A stretch of DNA of 64,000 nt from Pseudanabaena yagii GIHE-NHR1. GTDB lineage: Bacteria; Cyanobacteriota; Cyanobacteriia; Pseudanabaenales; Pseudanabaenaceae. The stretch is taken from NCBI RefSeq assembly GCF_012863495.1, contig NZ_JAAVJL010000002.1, positions 2,501 to 66,500 on the forward strand, read 5' to 3'. Each line of letters opens with the position of its first letter. Position 1 is the stretch's first letter. Under the pieces are notes generated by a model. That model had not been told where the DNA came from. It searched no databases and saw only the letters and a list, made by a program, of their open reading frames with translations. Below, one piece after another: positions 44,555 to 55,900 of the stretch. Both the position numbers and the translations under genes were made by a program.

Positions 44555-46228
44555 GTGATTCTGCGTTCTTTATTTAAGTCAGTCAAGCGAGGTAAGCGAT
44601 TGGGATTGATCCTGATGGTGCTGCTCAATCTGCCTGTACCAATGGCGATCGCCCAAGAAAAGTTACAGGATTTTGACTATTGGGCCTCGCTCTGTAGTTC
44701 TTTGGTGAAATCGCGTAAATATAAAGATGCAGTTGAGGCTTGTAATCAAGCAATTACTTTAAATACCAATGAGCCGATCGCATGGTTAGAACGGGGAGAT
44801 GCGATGGTGGGCTTATCGATGTATACCGAAGCAGTTGTTTCCTACGATCGCTTTATTAAGTTGCAGCCAAATAATTCAGGAGCTTTAGCCAAACGCTGTG
44901 GAGCCTTGAATGAATTAGAGCGCTACGAAGATGCGATCGCTTCTTGTGAGTTGGCGCTGAGACTAGATCAAAATTGGGACGATGCTAGTCCTGCAATGGT
45001 TTGGTATATCCAAGGGCTATTACTGAAACGGGCTGGAAAACTTGCGGAATCGCTAGAATCGCTAGGTTTAGCAATTCGCTCAAATCCTAATTATTCCCTA
45101 GCTTTGAGTGAGCGTTGTGAAGTTTTCATCAGTCTTGATCGCGCCGCCGATGCTTTGCAAGACTGCGATCGCGCCATCAAGGTGAATGCTAATTGGGGTA
45201 AGGCTACTCCAGCATTGGCATGGAAAAACAAGGGGAAAGTGCAGAACCAACTCCAACGCTTTGACGATGCCCTGTTTGCCTATGACAAAGCTGTGGCGAT
45301 CGAGCCAACTAACGCTCAGGCTTGGGCAGAGCAGGGGATGATCCTCTGGCGATTGGGGCGCTATGCGGAGGCTTTAGCTTCTCAGGAATGGGCATTAAAG
45401 GCAAAGGAGAAATATTCCCTCGCATTAGCAAATTCCTGTGCAGCATTGAATCAATTACGGCAGTATAAAGAGGCTCTAGCCGCTTGTAATGCCGCCATCC
45501 AAGAAGGGGATCAGCAGTGGGATTATTTAGGTCCCGCATGGGCTTGGGATCAACGCGCCAATGCTCTAACAGGCTTAGGTAAATATGAAGAGGCTCTAGC
45601 TTCCGCAAATCGAGCGATTGCATTGAAACCCGATCAGGCAAGTTTTTGGGGTAATCGCGCCGCTACACTTTGGGCGTTAGGTCGCTTTGATTTAGCACTT
45701 TCTTCAACTAATCAGGCGATCGCTCTCAGACAAAACTCATCAAGTGCATGGTTCAATCATGGGCGCATTCTGACTTCACTGGGGCGCACTGAAGAGGCTC
45801 TCAAAGCTTATGACAATGCGATCGCAGGGGATGCCAATGTTGGTAATCAACTCTTTTTAGCAGATATTTGGACAAATAAATCCGCCTTACTATGGCGACT
45901 CAACCGTTTTCGTGAATCCATTGCGGCTAGTCAACAGGCGATCGGCATTAACCCCAAATCCGACACAGCTTGGTTTAATCTAGGCTTAGCGCTGATGTCC
46001 CTTGATCGCTATGCTGAGTCAGCTACGGCATATAGTCGCGCGATCGCGATCGATGTCAAAAATGCTGACTATTGGACGGGGCGCGGATTAGCTCTATTAG
46101 CCCTCAATAGTAATGCTGATGCCCTCGTTGCTTTTGAGCAAGCCCTGAAACTCAATCCTAATCAAACCCAAGCGCTACTAAATAAACCCATTGCGATCGA
46201 GCGTCTGAAACCGAAACCAGTCAAATAA
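44555..46228 (+). CDS. TPR-repeat protein, exported
   Basis: 557 residues from the GTG at 44555, preceded by GGGAG at a spacing of five; a TTG at 44543 is possible. An N-terminal signal peptide (LGLILMVLLNLPVPMAIAQ) is followed by about fourteen tetratricopeptide repeats (for example DAVEACNQAITLNTNEPIAW and ALSSTNQAIALRQNSSSAW), which fill the remainder. Such proteins are protein-protein scaffolds, here outside the cytoplasm. No enzymatic domain. A link to the CIS is suggested only by location. Confidence 0.82.
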   Translation: MILRSLFKSVKRGKRLGLILMVLLNLPVPMAIAQEKLQDFDYWASLCSSLVKSRKYKDAVEACNQAITLNTNEPIAWLERGDAMVGLSMYTEAVVSYDRFIKLQPNNSGALAKRCGALNELERYEDAIASCELALRLDQNWDDASPAMVWYIQGLLLKRAGKLAESLESLGLAIRSNPNYSLALSERCEVFISLDRAADALQDCDRAIKVNANWGKATPALAWKNKGKVQNQLQRFDDALFAYDKAVAIEPTNAQAWAEQGMILWRLGRYAEALASQEWALKAKEKYSLALANSCAALNQLRQYKEALAACNAAIQEGDQQWDYLGPAWAWDQRANALTGLGKYEEALASANRAIALKPDQASFWGNRAATLWALGRFDLALSSTNQAIALRQNSSSAWFNHGRILTSLGRTEEALKAYDNAIAGDANVGNQLFLADIWTNKSALLWRLNRFRESIAASQQAIGINPKSDTAWFNLGLALMSLDRYAESATAYSRAIAIDVKNADYWTGRGLALLALNSNADALVAFEQALKLNPNQTQALLNKPIAIERLKPKPVK

Positions 46229-46259
46229 AAAAAGATGACGCATCGCGTCATCTTTTTTT
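46227..46259. terminator. bidirectional terminator
   Basis: Fifteen-base perfect arms (46227-46241 and 46245-46259) beginning and ending in A7/T7 runs, between the convergent TPR and Nif11-like genes. A textbook two-way factor-independent terminator. Confidence 0.93.
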
Positions 46260-46260
46260 A

Positions 46261-46470
46261 TTAAATACCAGGAATTTCTGACAGATCGCACTTTAACTCT
46301 TCGACGGCAAAGTTAGTCATTTGCTTCCATTCTTCGATAGTGAAATCGTATCCCTCAGCCTGTGCTAGTTTGACAAAACTTTCGAGATCGGGCGCTTCAT
46401 TTAGTTTTGCTTTGAGGAGGGAATTGGATTGGGCTGCCCGATAAAGGCGGGCCACTTGCTCTCTTGCCAT
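46261..46470 (-). CDS. Nif11-like domain small protein
   Basis: 69 residues. QVARLYRAAQSNSLLKAKLNEA, LESFVKLAQAEGYDFTIEEW matches the Nif11 domain, used as leader by some ribosomal peptide precursors. The C-terminus (FAVEELKCDLSEIPGI) is short, lacks a Gly-Gly cleavage motif and has a single Cys, so there is little or no core peptide. No modifying enzyme is nearby. It may be a stand-alone Nif11 protein rather than a natural-product precursor. Confidence 0.75.
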   Translation of the reverse strand: MAREQVARLYRAAQSNSLLKAKLNEAPDLESFVKLAQAEGYDFTIEEWKQMTNFAVEELKCDLSEIPGI

Positions 46471-46699
46471 AGCATTGATTTAGGAGGTTTAGGAGTAAAG
46501 TGGTGGGGTGCAATTTAACAAGAATGTTTAAACAAAATAAACCTTGTAGGAAATAACACCTGCATAATTGATAATAGTCTAACAAAAAACATTCTTTTGA
46601 TTATTAAAGATAATTAAAGGCAAAGGCTGTTTGGCTCGCAAAAGTGAGCAAAATGATTTAGGTCTTATCGGAAGTTTTACAGAATCAGGCAAGCTATTT

Positions 46700-49114
46700 A
46701 TGGCAAGAAAGGCTCCAAATGTTTGGCAAAAGCTGTGGAAACGGATTACTGATGTTTGGGGGCAGTTTATTGGTTCAATTGATGCCCTCATCGGCAATCG
46801 ATTTGTTGAATTCCTAGACAAAGTAGTTCCTACACCCTTACGCTTTCTGATTCCTTTCCTCAAGGATGATTTGGGAATTCAGCCGCCTTCAATATCTTCT
46901 TTTAAAGGTATTGTTGTACCCGAAAAGAATGAGACAAAGGAAGTTCTTAAGGAAATTATAGTTGAGGAGCGCATAGGCACAATTTGGCAGATCAAGCCAC
47001 AATTTCTCCGCTATCAATGCCAAGAATCTAATCCCTTTCGCTGTGAATTTCCTCTAGAAACCGTTGCGGATAATCCTAATAATAAATACTGTAAAAAATG
47101 TAATTTCCCTGCCACTTTACCCCCTGAAGTCAAAGTGCGTGGTAGACGAGGTGTATATCAAGTAGATAGTTATATTGGTATTCGCGGTACAGGGAGGCTC
47201 TACAATGCCACGAATTTATCTGATGGTGAATCATTTTTATTTAAGGAATATGTGATCCCTAAAAAATATTTTAATGATCAAGAAACGCGAGAGAGTAAGC
47301 AGAACTTTGAATCTTCTTCAGAGATCAAGCTTTTAGATGGGAGAGTTCAAGACTCACGCCTAGTTACCCCCATAGAAGCGATCGCTGATAGTCGGGAAGA
47401 AAGGTGTTATGTCATTTTGCCGCATACTGAAAATACAATGACTCTTGCCGACTATCTAGCAACCCATGGAGCAATGAACAGTTGGCAGGTCAAGTCCTTT
47501 CTAAATCAAGTATTACAAACTCTAGAATCATTACATTCACAGAAATATCGACTGCGTTCGGGCGTGGTTGCCGCAGGATTGCCCCACGGTAATTTAACCT
47601 TTTATAGCATTGCCATTAGAGAGAACTTTCAAGGATTTACAGTCTATTTAAACGACTTAGCCTTGTGGGAAGATCGCTTTTATCCGCCTGATAGTCAGAC
47701 TCATACCTATTCCATTAGTCGCGATCTTGAAGACTTAGGCTATATTGCTTTTTATCTCTTGCATGGAGGAGTAATTGATTTAGACAATCGCTCATACATC
47801 AATCCCAGCGATGTCGATCACTGGGTTGCGAAAGTGAACTTAGGACTGAAAAAGTTCATTCAAAATTTACTTGGCTTTGGAGAGACTAGATACGCGAGTG
47901 CTGAAATCGCGCGTCGTGCCTTACTACGTTTACCGATTGAACGGGAAGCCCTAATCGAGTTTGCAGAGCAACAGGAAGAAGCTCCAGCAGACAAAAAGAA
48001 TAAATGGGCATGGCTTACTAAGAAAGTAATTGCTATTTTTGTTGGTGTGCTTCTCCTCCTCGGTCTACTCCTTTTACTCTATTGGTGGTTTACCCAGCCG
48101 CCGAAGCCTGCTAATCTCAATTTACCTTGTTGCATCAGTCAAATATCTGATATTCCCGCAGGTAATTTTACCTATGCTGCGAATAAGAATGGCACATGGA
48201 CTTACACACTACTACAGAAAAATCTGATTGCTAAGGGAAGAACTCTTGAGGATAAATTACAAGAAAGTCAGCCCAAATTACAATTGAGCTATCAACCCAT
48301 CGATGATGATCAATTAGTCAGCGATAAATTGCGCTCTAGTAAAGTAGATTTTGCAATTTCCAGTGTGATTACTAATTCTGGGGGAGATTTTATTACACAG
48401 GATATTGCCTATGACGGGTTAACTGTTTTTGTTGCCTTTAGCTATGCTCAACGGAATAACAGTCTCCCTACGGCTTTGCAGGGCAGGCTGACCTTTGAGC
48501 AACTGCGCCAAATCTACACAGGGGAAATTATCAACTGGCGACAGCTAGGGGGACCGAATTTACCCGTTAAGCTTTATATGCCTCTAGATAAGGAATCTAT
48601 CCAGATTTTTGAAAAGCGTGTGCTGAAAACTGCAACTGCGATCGCGGCTTTCCAAAATCTTGCTCAAGATGGCAACAATAGCATCACTAAACTATCAACC
48701 TTTGATTCCTTAAGACAGTTGATCCAAGACTTTGAAGATCGCAATGTCGGGAGTATTTCCTTTGGTTCTATCAGTCAGGTCTTCGGACAATGCTCTGTTT
48801 ATCCATTGACTCTTGCTGATGATCGTCAATCTTTCGTTTCACCCCTAGTAATGCAAACGGGCAAAGCTGTCACCCCTGACATCGATCTATGTAACGAAAA
48901 GGGAAATTATGTCCAAAATTACAGTGCCTTCATTAATAAGAGCTACCCACTCTCCTATCCAATTTCTGTCGTCTACCTCCGTGACAACCGCCGTACTCCA
49001 ATTGCGGAAAGGTTTGTATCTATCATGCGAACCGAGGAAGCACAAGGTTTACTGAAACAGACGGGCTTAATTCCTTTGAAATATCCCATTAAACGCTTAA
49101 ATGCTGAAAAATAG
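46700..49114 (+). CDS. zinc-ribbon / pseudokinase / TM / PstS-like fusion protein
   Basis: 804 residues from the ATG at 46700; a TTG 23 codons upstream would repeat the MARK motif. Residues 100-140 hold four cysteines (YQC, FRC, KYCKKC) in a treble-clef-like finger. A protein-kinase fold follows (about 150-420): G-rich loop GIRGTG, Lys in FLFKEY, but the catalytic HRD is replaced by HGN in LPHGNLTF and no DFG is present, so it is a pseudokinase. A membrane helix is at about 443-463, and the outer C-terminal part resembles phosphate-binding PstS proteins (VDFAISS, LTFEQLRQIYTGEIINW). It lies directly before the CIS tip operon. Possibly a ligand sensor; inference. Confidence 0.65.
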   Translation: MARKAPNVWQKLWKRITDVWGQFIGSIDALIGNRFVEFLDKVVPTPLRFLIPFLKDDLGIQPPSISSFKGIVVPEKNETKEVLKEIIVEERIGTIWQIKPQFLRYQCQESNPFRCEFPLETVADNPNNKYCKKCNFPATLPPEVKVRGRRGVYQVDSYIGIRGTGRLYNATNLSDGESFLFKEYVIPKKYFNDQETRESKQNFESSSEIKLLDGRVQDSRLVTPIEAIADSREERCYVILPHTENTMTLADYLATHGAMNSWQVKSFLNQVLQTLESLHSQKYRLRSGVVAAGLPHGNLTFYSIAIRENFQGFTVYLNDLALWEDRFYPPDSQTHTYSISRDLEDLGYIAFYLLHGGVIDLDNRSYINPSDVDHWVAKVNLGLKKFIQNLLGFGETRYASAEIARRALLRLPIEREALIEFAEQQEEAPADKKNKWAWLTKKVIAIFVGVLLLLGLLLLLYWWFTQPPKPANLNLPCCISQISDIPAGNFTYAANKNGTWTYTLLQKNLIAKGRTLEDKLQESQPKLQLSYQPIDDDQLVSDKLRSSKVDFAISSVITNSGGDFITQDIAYDGLTVFVAFSYAQRNNSLPTALQGRLTFEQLRQIYTGEIINWRQLGGPNLPVKLYMPLDKESIQIFEKRVLKTATAIAAFQNLAQDGNNSITKLSTFDSLRQLIQDFEDRNVGSISFGSISQVFGQCSVYPLTLADDRQSFVSPLVMQTGKAVTPDIDLCNEKGNYVQNYSAFINKSYPLSYPISVVYLRDNRRTPIAERFVSIMRTEEAQGLLKQTGLIPLKYPIKRLNAEK

Positions 49115-49121
49115 CGATCGC

Positions 49122-49160
49122 CTAAAGCATTTCTCCACCTTCAGTGCGGAAATGCTTTAG
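49122..49160 (+). terminator. hairpin after the pseudokinase gene
   Basis: Perfect 12-bp arms (49122-49133 and 49149-49160), loop of 15 bases, eight bases past the stop. Weak T content downstream. Confidence 0.55.
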
Positions 49161-49254
49161 CAAATCTTTACAAATCGCGAAGAAGCGATCGCAAAGAAAT
49201 ATTAGCGTTAATATAATTTCTAATCCCTTGAATAAAGCTTTGCTCTAAAGGCTT

Positions 49255-49440
49255 ATGCCTAAACAATTTAATGAAGCAACAGATGAATCTCACAAGGCAA
49301 AACTAGCTAAATTTGCTGCTCAGGTTTTACAAGAACCTCTCCAAATGAGATTGCTAAGCGATCGAGTATATGAATTACTCACAGATGAATTAAAACAGCA
49401 AAAGGAACGTCTTGGCAGAAATTATGAGGGCAGACTATGA
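49255..49440 (+). CDS. small CIS protein with ERxGxxYxGRL tail
   Basis: 61 residues, wholly helical by eye (KAKLAKFAAQVLQEPLQMRLLSDRVYELLTDELKQQKERLG), ending RNYEGRL. The end matches the last residues of the giant protein encoded at 49950 (EKERQGSRYQGRLPW). It heads the tube-tip operon and overlaps the next tube gene by four bases (ATGA). No named family. I infer that the shared tail is a docking element for the same CIS component. Confidence 0.7.
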   Translation: MPKQFNEATDESHKAKLAKFAAQVLQEPLQMRLLSDRVYELLTDELKQQKERLGRNYEGRL

Positions 49441-49946
49441 CTAACACCAGCAAGTTTGCAAGAGCAGAATCCTACGTTACCACTAATCACTTTTATGTGG
49501 AAATGCTGCCAACAGCAACTATTGTGGCGGGTTTTACCGAATGCTCAGGTTTAAGTGCCAAGGTTGAATACGACACCTATTTTGAAGGAGGAGTTAACGA
49601 CCAACAGCGCATACTTCTCAAGCATACTTCTTTTTCTGAAGTTACCCTGAAACATGGTGTGACTAACGATTTAAGCTTTTGGAGATGGTTTACTGCTACA
49701 ACTAACCGCCGCCGCAATATTCGTATTTTACTTTTTAATCAAGCTGGTGATATTAGGCAATGTTGGACATTGATTGGTGCAGTGCCCGTGGGCTGGACAG
49801 CGCCATCCATGCAAGCCGATGGTAATGCAGTCGCCATTGAGGAGCTAAGATTAGCGATCGAAGGTTTGACTGTATCCCTAGAAAATGGTGGACTTGCCAC
49901 AGTTGTAACCAGAGATTCATCAAGTGGTTCTTTCCCTAGTTCTTAA
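49437..49946 (+). CDS. CIS tube protein (T4 gp19-like)
   Basis: 169 residues with HFYVEM near the start, GFTECSGLSAKVEYDTYFEGG and LKHGVTNDLSFWRWF, the hallmarks of the tube family; same subtype as the gene at 5210. In Afp/PVC order this position (before the Afp7 and VgrG genes) is that of the tube protein next to the spike (Afp5-like), and I assign that role by context. Translation is coupled to the small gene before it; the giant gene follows after three bases. Confidence 0.85.
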   Translation: MTNTSKFARAESYVTTNHFYVEMLPTATIVAGFTECSGLSAKVEYDTYFEGGVNDQQRILLKHTSFSEVTLKHGVTNDLSFWRWFTATTNRRRNIRILLFNQAGDIRQCWTLIGAVPVGWTAPSMQADGNAVAIEELRLAIEGLTVSLENGGLATVVTRDSSSGSFPSS

Positions 49947-49949
49947 ACT

Positions 49950-52900
49950 ATGTCTGAAAATTCTCAAATTCCTTCACTCGCCGATGATGATTTGCCTGAT
50001 GATATTCCCCTTGGCAATTCTGATCCATTGCTTGTGCCAACGCCATTAGGACAGCCATTTTTACAGCCGAAGTTTATCTATCCTTTGGGCGCAGTTTCTA
50101 TCATCAACCCTGATAGCCTCAACGCTGAGAGTGATTTTGAGACTCTTAGTGATTCTTTTAACGTTTTTGATCATCCATTACAAACAACTGAGTCAGTTGC
50201 TCCACCCATAGCCAATAGTCAGCCAAATCTTCAAGCTAAAACAATCACATCTTCACCAAAGTCAGTTAAGCGATCGCCTCAAAATACATCGTCCAAAAAT
50301 CCTGCCACTTCTTCTCCATTAATTATTCCTTCTAAATCGTCATCACTTCCCACAAGTCAGACAAAGATTCAAACATCCATAGCTAATAGTTCTCCAGCGA
50401 ATAATTCTTTAAACCTACAATCCAATTCATCTGACGAGCAATCTAGTTTATCTGAAGTGTTAGATAAATCAGATATTTCTAGTAACTTTTCAGAAGACAC
50501 ACCTATTCAAAGATTTACTGATATTCTTTCTAGTGCCGATGATGCAACATCTGTTATTAGTGACAGTACTTCAAGTGTAGCTAATATTGAAAGCTCTATT
50601 TCTCAAGAAGTTGAAAATAATCAGAGTTCTCCTCAGTTGATACAGAGAGAGTCTGATACTTTTGACTCTGACAGTAGTGATGCTATTTTTGCTGACAATT
50701 CACCTGCCATAACATCATCACAAGAATCAGAACCTAATACGGGAGATGTAGCTAGCACAGATAATAGCGATATCCCCAACATACAAAGTAAATCTGTATA
50801 TCAAGTTAATGATCGTAGCGATATCTCTAAAACCACATCAAAAGATATTAGTTTAAATAACAATCCTCCATCTATACAAAGAACCTCTGAATTAAGTCAA
50901 AGTAGTCAAGATGTCTCAAATCAAGATTATAGACAGGATATTCAGTACAACACTGATACATATAGTCCAGCAAATACAGCACTTGACAACGATGTTAATA
51001 GTGACATTAAGGAAGATTCATCTAATTCAATACAGAGAAAATTAGAGATATCTAATAGTGAAAGTGCTAACAATTCAACTAATGCTTTTTCAAGAAAAAA
51101 CTTAGATTCAGGTAATCGCGAATCTCAAGCAGGTCAAAGTTTAGATATTACAAACACAATCAACAATAATTTGCCAGACAGTATTCAAAGAGATTTAGCG
51201 CTGTCAACAGATACTAATCCTACTAATTTAGAAGATCTAGCTGGAGGGCAACCTAAGCAGATCAATGTTGATGACAATATATCTAATCAGACAAGTCAAG
51301 TTAATTTATTAGACAGCACAAATCAAACTTCTAATCAAATATTAGAGCCAAATGCCAAGTCAGTATCTAATAATAAACAGATTGAAAATCCTACAATACA
51401 AAGAAGTTTGGATGGATTATCTGGAATTAATATCCCCATTGTTACATCTACAGGCGATCAAAATATTGATCTCCCAAATACCAATATAAACAATCCTAAT
51501 GTAGATAGTTCTGAGCGACAACTCCAGAGACAGTCTGATGAGATTTCTGATGCTACAATTACTAGTCAAACCACTTCACAATCATTACAAGATGCTTTGG
51601 ATCAATCGAATTTAAATTCGTCAAGCATCTTAAATGCTGATACTAAGACACAAAATAACTATAGTAATCCAGACTCTTCTAATATATCCACTAGCATTAA
51701 TTCTTCTCTAATCAATAATATACCCACTCAAATTCAAGCTAAATCTGACTTAGAAGATATCCCAAATCATAGTAGTTCACCAAGTGATGTGCCAAGCGAT
51801 CGCATGTTAGAAGTACTCCCAATCAGAGAGATGTCTTTTCCTGACATCAACACTGATATCATTCCCAATGAATCACCTCAAAGTAGTATTATTCCATCTA
51901 ATTCAGAGAGTCATACAATACAGAAGAGTATAAATAATCAAGAAATACTAACTAACAATGAAATCTCAAGTAGCAGTTTTAATGAGCAACTGTCTCAAAA
52001 CAATTCTGTTAATGAGTCTTCACGGTTAATCCAAAGAGAGTCTGACTTAGATAGTACGAAATCTACTATATCTGATAATAATATTAGTAATACATCAATA
52101 GAACAGCTACAGAGAAGTAATTCTAGTCTAGACATTGCAAGTAATTCAAATCTTCCAACAATTAGTAATTCAGAAACTTCTTTGGATATTCAAAGTAAGA
52201 CTAATGAGTCAAATCAAGATATTTTCGATTATCAAGATGAGCAATTTAGTAGTAATACTGTCTTGCAAAGCAATACTTCTTCCAGTATTGAGGATATTAT
52301 TAATAGGAATATATTCCAAGAAAATATTTCAATACCAAATAGTGATATTAATACTGAGATTACCTCTAATGCTCCTATCAACAATTTGCTTTCAAGAAAA
52401 TTTGATATAGGTTCAGATATTTCTACTAATGATAGAAAGTCTTATATTGAAGATATTAATGAGATTAACAGTACTAAAACTGATTCTACAGAAGATGATT
52501 TCAGTAACACACTTCAATCTAATCCAGATATTAATAATCTAGACAATAATTTCAATAATGATTTTATATCAAATATACAGAATAATATCCAAAGAGATAG
52601 CTCAGACATTAGCAATCTAGAAGATATAGAAACTAAATCAATTCAAAGAGATGCTGAGATTTTAACATCTAACAATATAAATGCTTATGAATCCTTTGTA
52701 CCTGTTAAAGATATAGGTAGTTTTGATACTAGTATTAATACTCAGATTGATAGTATTACAGATAGCAATATAGATCAATCTTCTAATCTAGATAGTATTT
52801 CCACTATAGACAATCAAAATGTTCAACGACAAGCAGATAATGCTTATAACTTCAATAAAACTTTAACAGCAAATATTCAAAATGACATCCAAAGAGATAT

Positions 52901-55900
52901 ATCAAATACGAGTAATTTAGAAAACATAGAATCTAATCAAATTCAGGGTAATTTAATATCTACCAATGTAGATTTAGATAATACTAATGAACAATCAAAT
53001 TCAATTATTCAAGATATTACTAGCGATTCCCCTCAAATTTATGGCAATATTCTCCATAATGATAATGATGCTAATTCTTTTAGCAATTTAGATAGTGAAG
53101 CAGAAAAATCAAATGATTTAAATGATGCTTTTGACATAGATAATCAAAACATTCAAAGACAATCAGATTCTATTAATGTTAATAATTTGGAAGTTCCTTC
53201 TACAGGCATTTCAGATGAACTTAGTATTCAAAGAAACTTATTAAACGAATCTCTTCCAAACACATCATCTAACTTGTCAGATACTTCTATTAGTAATAAC
53301 AACAATAATAATAATATTCAGTTAGAAGCGTCTCCTGATTCTATTAGTATTTCTGAGTCGAGGAATGCTTCAGATACATCAATTGCTAATCCAATAGATT
53401 CTAGCATTAGTACTAATACTCCATCTAGAGATGATATTGTTGCACCAAGCGATCGCTTAAACAATCAACTTCAAAGACAAATTGAATTATCAGATGTAGG
53501 CACGGCTAATCTTTCGACGGATATTGAAGAGACCGATCCTTTAGGTATGACTTTTGGTGCACCAGATGATTTACTACAATCATCACGACAGGTATCACCA
53601 GATGTATCTATGGCGGATAAGTTAGATACATCTAATACAGATAGTAATTATCCTAATCTTCAAACTCAGATTGACACTTCTAGTTTGAATCTTTCTCCTA
53701 TTTTGGATAGTGATTTATCTAGTGTTCCCGAAGATATTAATAGCAACATTATTCAAAGTGATTCTATTACATTAGCTACAGAAAATATTATCAATAGAAA
53801 AGTTGATCAACTTGATGCGATAAATAATAATAACGATATATCTACTACTAATAACAAAGAGCGATCAGTTCAAAGAGAAAACCATTTAGATGTTAATGAA
53901 GATATTAATAGCAGCAATGTTAATGCTGAATGGCGAGATAATAGCTTTGAGCAAGTTAATGAGTCATTGACGATTCAATCCAAGCTAGATATCGTTCCAT
54001 CAGACAGCTATTTGGATAGAGATTTACCGAGTTTACAAGATCCTAATGTTGTTGAGTCTACTCAAAATAATTCCTTACAAGAAATATCACAGAATAGTCT
54101 AGACAATATATCTAGTGAGCAAATCCAACGTAGTTATGAGACTACTTCTATTCCATCTAGTGAAATAGTGGAATCTGATTCTAGTTTACAATCTTCTAGT
54201 GAATCAAGTTTACTTAATGAATATAATTTAAGTCCTACAAATTCAGAATTATCAGATAGTTATGTAGAAAACAATACGAATACTAATAGTAATGCGACGA
54301 TTGCTTTAGAGAATAATTTGGGTAATAGAGAACAAAATATCCAGAGAAAATCTGAGTCTGGTGATCCCTCCCAAAATACAAATATATCTAATTTAGATGC
54401 AAGCTTTTCAACAAATAATGTTTCAAGTTTAGAGTCAGATGATGCAATCCAGAGACAAATTGATTTGGATAATGGTCGTACAGATATAGATGCGAATAAT
54501 GCATATAGCGATCGCAACTTAGATGTGCAAGATGCGATCAATTTATTTGGCGTAAATGACCGTGGTGCAGCAGTTCCCGATCTTCCAATTGCTCAAACTA
54601 GCTCAAGTCAACCTCTTCAAAGAAAGAGTGACTCTGGTATAGATTTCAATGAGATAGGTAGCATTAATACAAAAGATGTGGATCTCAGCAGTAGTTTTAA
54701 TATTGAAAATATTTCAGCAGATATTGATAGGAATACACAAAATATTCAAAGAGATTATGATATTTCTACTAATACTTCTATAAATAAAATAGATAGGACA
54801 GAGAATATTGAAAAAACTAGCAAGTATCCATCTGTTACTTCTAGCCAAAACCTAGTACAAACATCTGATACATCACTTATAAACAGAAAACTAGATAGTA
54901 TTGATCAAAGTGTAGCATCTCAGGATCTACAACAAGTCTCTACAGATAATATTATAGACAACGCATTACAAAGTAATTCTATACAGTCTCACAATTTAAA
55001 TGTTCAACAATCTAGTGCATCTAATTCTCCTAATACTTCTATCAAATTCGCTGAGCAGACGTTAGACCATAGTTTAAACGCCTCTTCTCAAGTATTACCG
55101 TTAAATTCAGTAGAAGATGATGAGGTAGTTCAAACTCAACGATCGCTACAGGAAAATAATGCAGTTGTAGACCCCACAAATACATCTCCAGATGTTTCTC
55201 AAACAATTCAACCTAAACTAGATGTTGCGGCCTCAGATAGCTATTTGGATAGAGATTTAACTAACTTACAAGATGCGGAGCATTATAATATTGATGAGAC
55301 TCCTCAAAGTATTACAGAGACTTCTCAAAGTAATTCTTTAGGAGGAATATCACAGAATAGTCTAGATAATATCTCTAGTGAGCAAATCCAGCGTAGTTAT
55401 GAGGCTAGTTCCACTCCATCTAATGAAGTAGTGAAATCTACTTCTAACTTACAATCTTCTAGTGAATCAAGTTTACTTAATGAATATAATTTAAGTCATA
55501 CAAATTCAGAAGTGTCAGATATTTATGTAGAAAATAGTACAAATAGCAATAGTAATACGACGCTTGATTCAGAAAATAGAACGACAAGTGTCCAGAGAAA
55601 ATATGATGCTAATAATTTTTCTCATAACACAAATGTATCTAACTTGGATGCAAGCTTATCAACAAATGATGTTTCAGGTTTAGAGCTAGATAATGCAATC
55701 CAGAGACAAGTTGATTTAGATAATAGTCGTACAGATATAGATATAGCAAGTAATACAGATAGCGATCGCAAGATAGATGTACAAGATGCGATCGACTCAT
55801 TTAGCATGAATGATCGCATCGTAGACAATCCTGATCTTCCCCACAAAATAACTGAACCAAGTCAAACCCTTCAAAGAGCAGTCGATATTACTCAAACTGT

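Noticed and set aside
46631-46699. TTG start adding 23 residues to the pseudokinase fusion
   Set aside because: The ATG at 46700 gives a more natural start (MARKAPNVWQKLW); the extension duplicates MARK by chance and lacks a clear ribosome-binding site.
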